Assembly (NCBI GenBank): GCA_900549355.1
Contig: UROA01000050.1
Coordinates: forward strand, 1 to 12,661
From: an uncultured Collinsella sp.
GTDB lineage: Bacteria > Actinomycetota > Coriobacteriia > Coriobacteriales > Coriobacteriaceae
DNA length: 12,661 nucleotides
Reading direction: 5' to 3'
The notes under the pieces were generated by a model. That model did no database searches and had not been told where the DNA came from. It saw nothing but the letters and a program-made list of their open reading frames with translations. This document shows, in pieces, positions 12,434-12,661 of the stretch; positions within the stretch are counted from its first letter, which is position 1, and each line of letters opens with the position of its first letter. The position numbers and the translations under genes are program-made.

Positions 12434-12460
12434 ACTCATTGGGGACAGACTTAAATGAGT
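12434..12460. repeat. REP-like palindrome with GGGGACAG loop
   Basis: ACTCATT (12434-12440) is the exact reverse complement of AATGAGT (12454-12460), with GGGGACAGACTTA between them. The GGGACAG core is shared with the repeats at 2901 and 4166. I recall closely similar palindromes as REP sequences of RAYT/Y1 transposases; this needs a search. Confidence 0.6.
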
Positions 12461-12471
12461 GCTCTTAAATT

Positions 12472-12522
12472 GTCGGCACTTGGGGACGTTCCTTTTCTGG
12501 TCGGCAGTTTGGGACGGTCCTT
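12472..12522 (+). repeat. Two degenerate tandem 28-bp units (GTCGGCA...GGGACG...TCCTT)
   Basis: The 23-bp segment at 12472-12494 and that at 12500-12522 match at 20 of 23 positions with a 28-bp period. Each has GTCGGCA, then a TTGGGGAC or TTTGGGAC core and a TCCTT end. The TTGGGGAC core also appears in the palindrome at 12434-12460. This looks like decayed REP-type sequence next to the operon end. Confidence 0.6.
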
Positions 12523-12523
12523 A

Positions 12524-12661
12524 GAGCTGCAGCGTGCCATGAGCGACGAGGCTAAGCGAATCATCCTGTCTTTCGAGTTCTAAGCAGAATTTCCCGTCTC
12601 TGAGCAGGTGGCGCGCGCAGACGTGGTGTAAGAGTGTCCTGAGGTCCGTCGCTGCAAGCTC
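12524..12661. other. Terminal 138 bp with no assignable gene
   Basis: I see no recognised gene here. The plus-strand frame of ATG 12455 reads through the repeats and ends at TAA 12581-12583. The same frame then continues past it with another stop at about 12629-12631, which resembles coding sequence broken by stops. The minus strand is open from the window end down to a stop at 12521-12523 (46 codons), with no family recognised. Either could be a gene relic or chance. Confidence 0.3.

Noticed and set aside
12455..12583. A 42-codon frame (starting MSALKLSALGD) after the rplX terminator
   Set aside because: It begins inside the REP-like palindrome, runs through the tandem repeats and has no good ribosome site.

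Overview
The window reads as chromosomal DNA of a high-GC, Gram-positive anaerobe of the class Coriobacteriia, most likely Collinsella or a close relative. This rests on codon use, the style of the ribosomal proteins, an AccD-AccA fusion, and GGGACAG/TTGGGGAC REP-like repeats that I recall from such genomes. It is a judgement from reading, not a database match.

Left part (1-6119): the 3' portion of accC (biotin carboxylase) overlaps a single gene encoding AccD fused to AccA, so the catalytic subunits of acetyl-CoA carboxylase for fatty-acid synthesis are made together. Next comes a solitary PTS EIIC permease gene bracketed by two copies of a short GACAAAGGGACAG repeat. An intrinsic terminator, a cation diffusion facilitator (CDF) metal exporter and a histidine-phosphatase gene follow.

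Middle (6120-6575): 456 bp without a convincing gene. It holds a 145-bp module of two perfect 39-bp inverted arms around a structured 67-nt loop, then a promoter-like element, then a foldable leader of about 180 nt ending at the L3 start.

Right part (6576-12363): ribosomal-protein genes in S10/spc order: rplC, rplD, rplW, then a gap with a hairpin and a second copy of the promoter-like element, rplB, rpsS, rplV, rpsC, rplP, rpmC, rpsQ, then a gap with a nested-stem RNA, rplN, rplX. Two things are atypical. rpsJ (S10) is not in front of rplC, and the cluster ends after rplX in a strong intrinsic terminator instead of continuing to rplE/rpsN/rpsH. The terminator is followed by degenerate REP-like repeats.

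The most interesting material is non-coding. It consists of the 145-bp inverted-repeat module, the 26-bp element shared by the rplC and rplB upstream regions, and three different structured leaders (rplC, rplB, rplN). Together they suggest that a normally continuous ribosomal operon has been split into separately controlled blocks, possibly with undescribed autoregulatory RNAs. No CRISPR array, tRNA, rRNA or intact transposase gene was seen.
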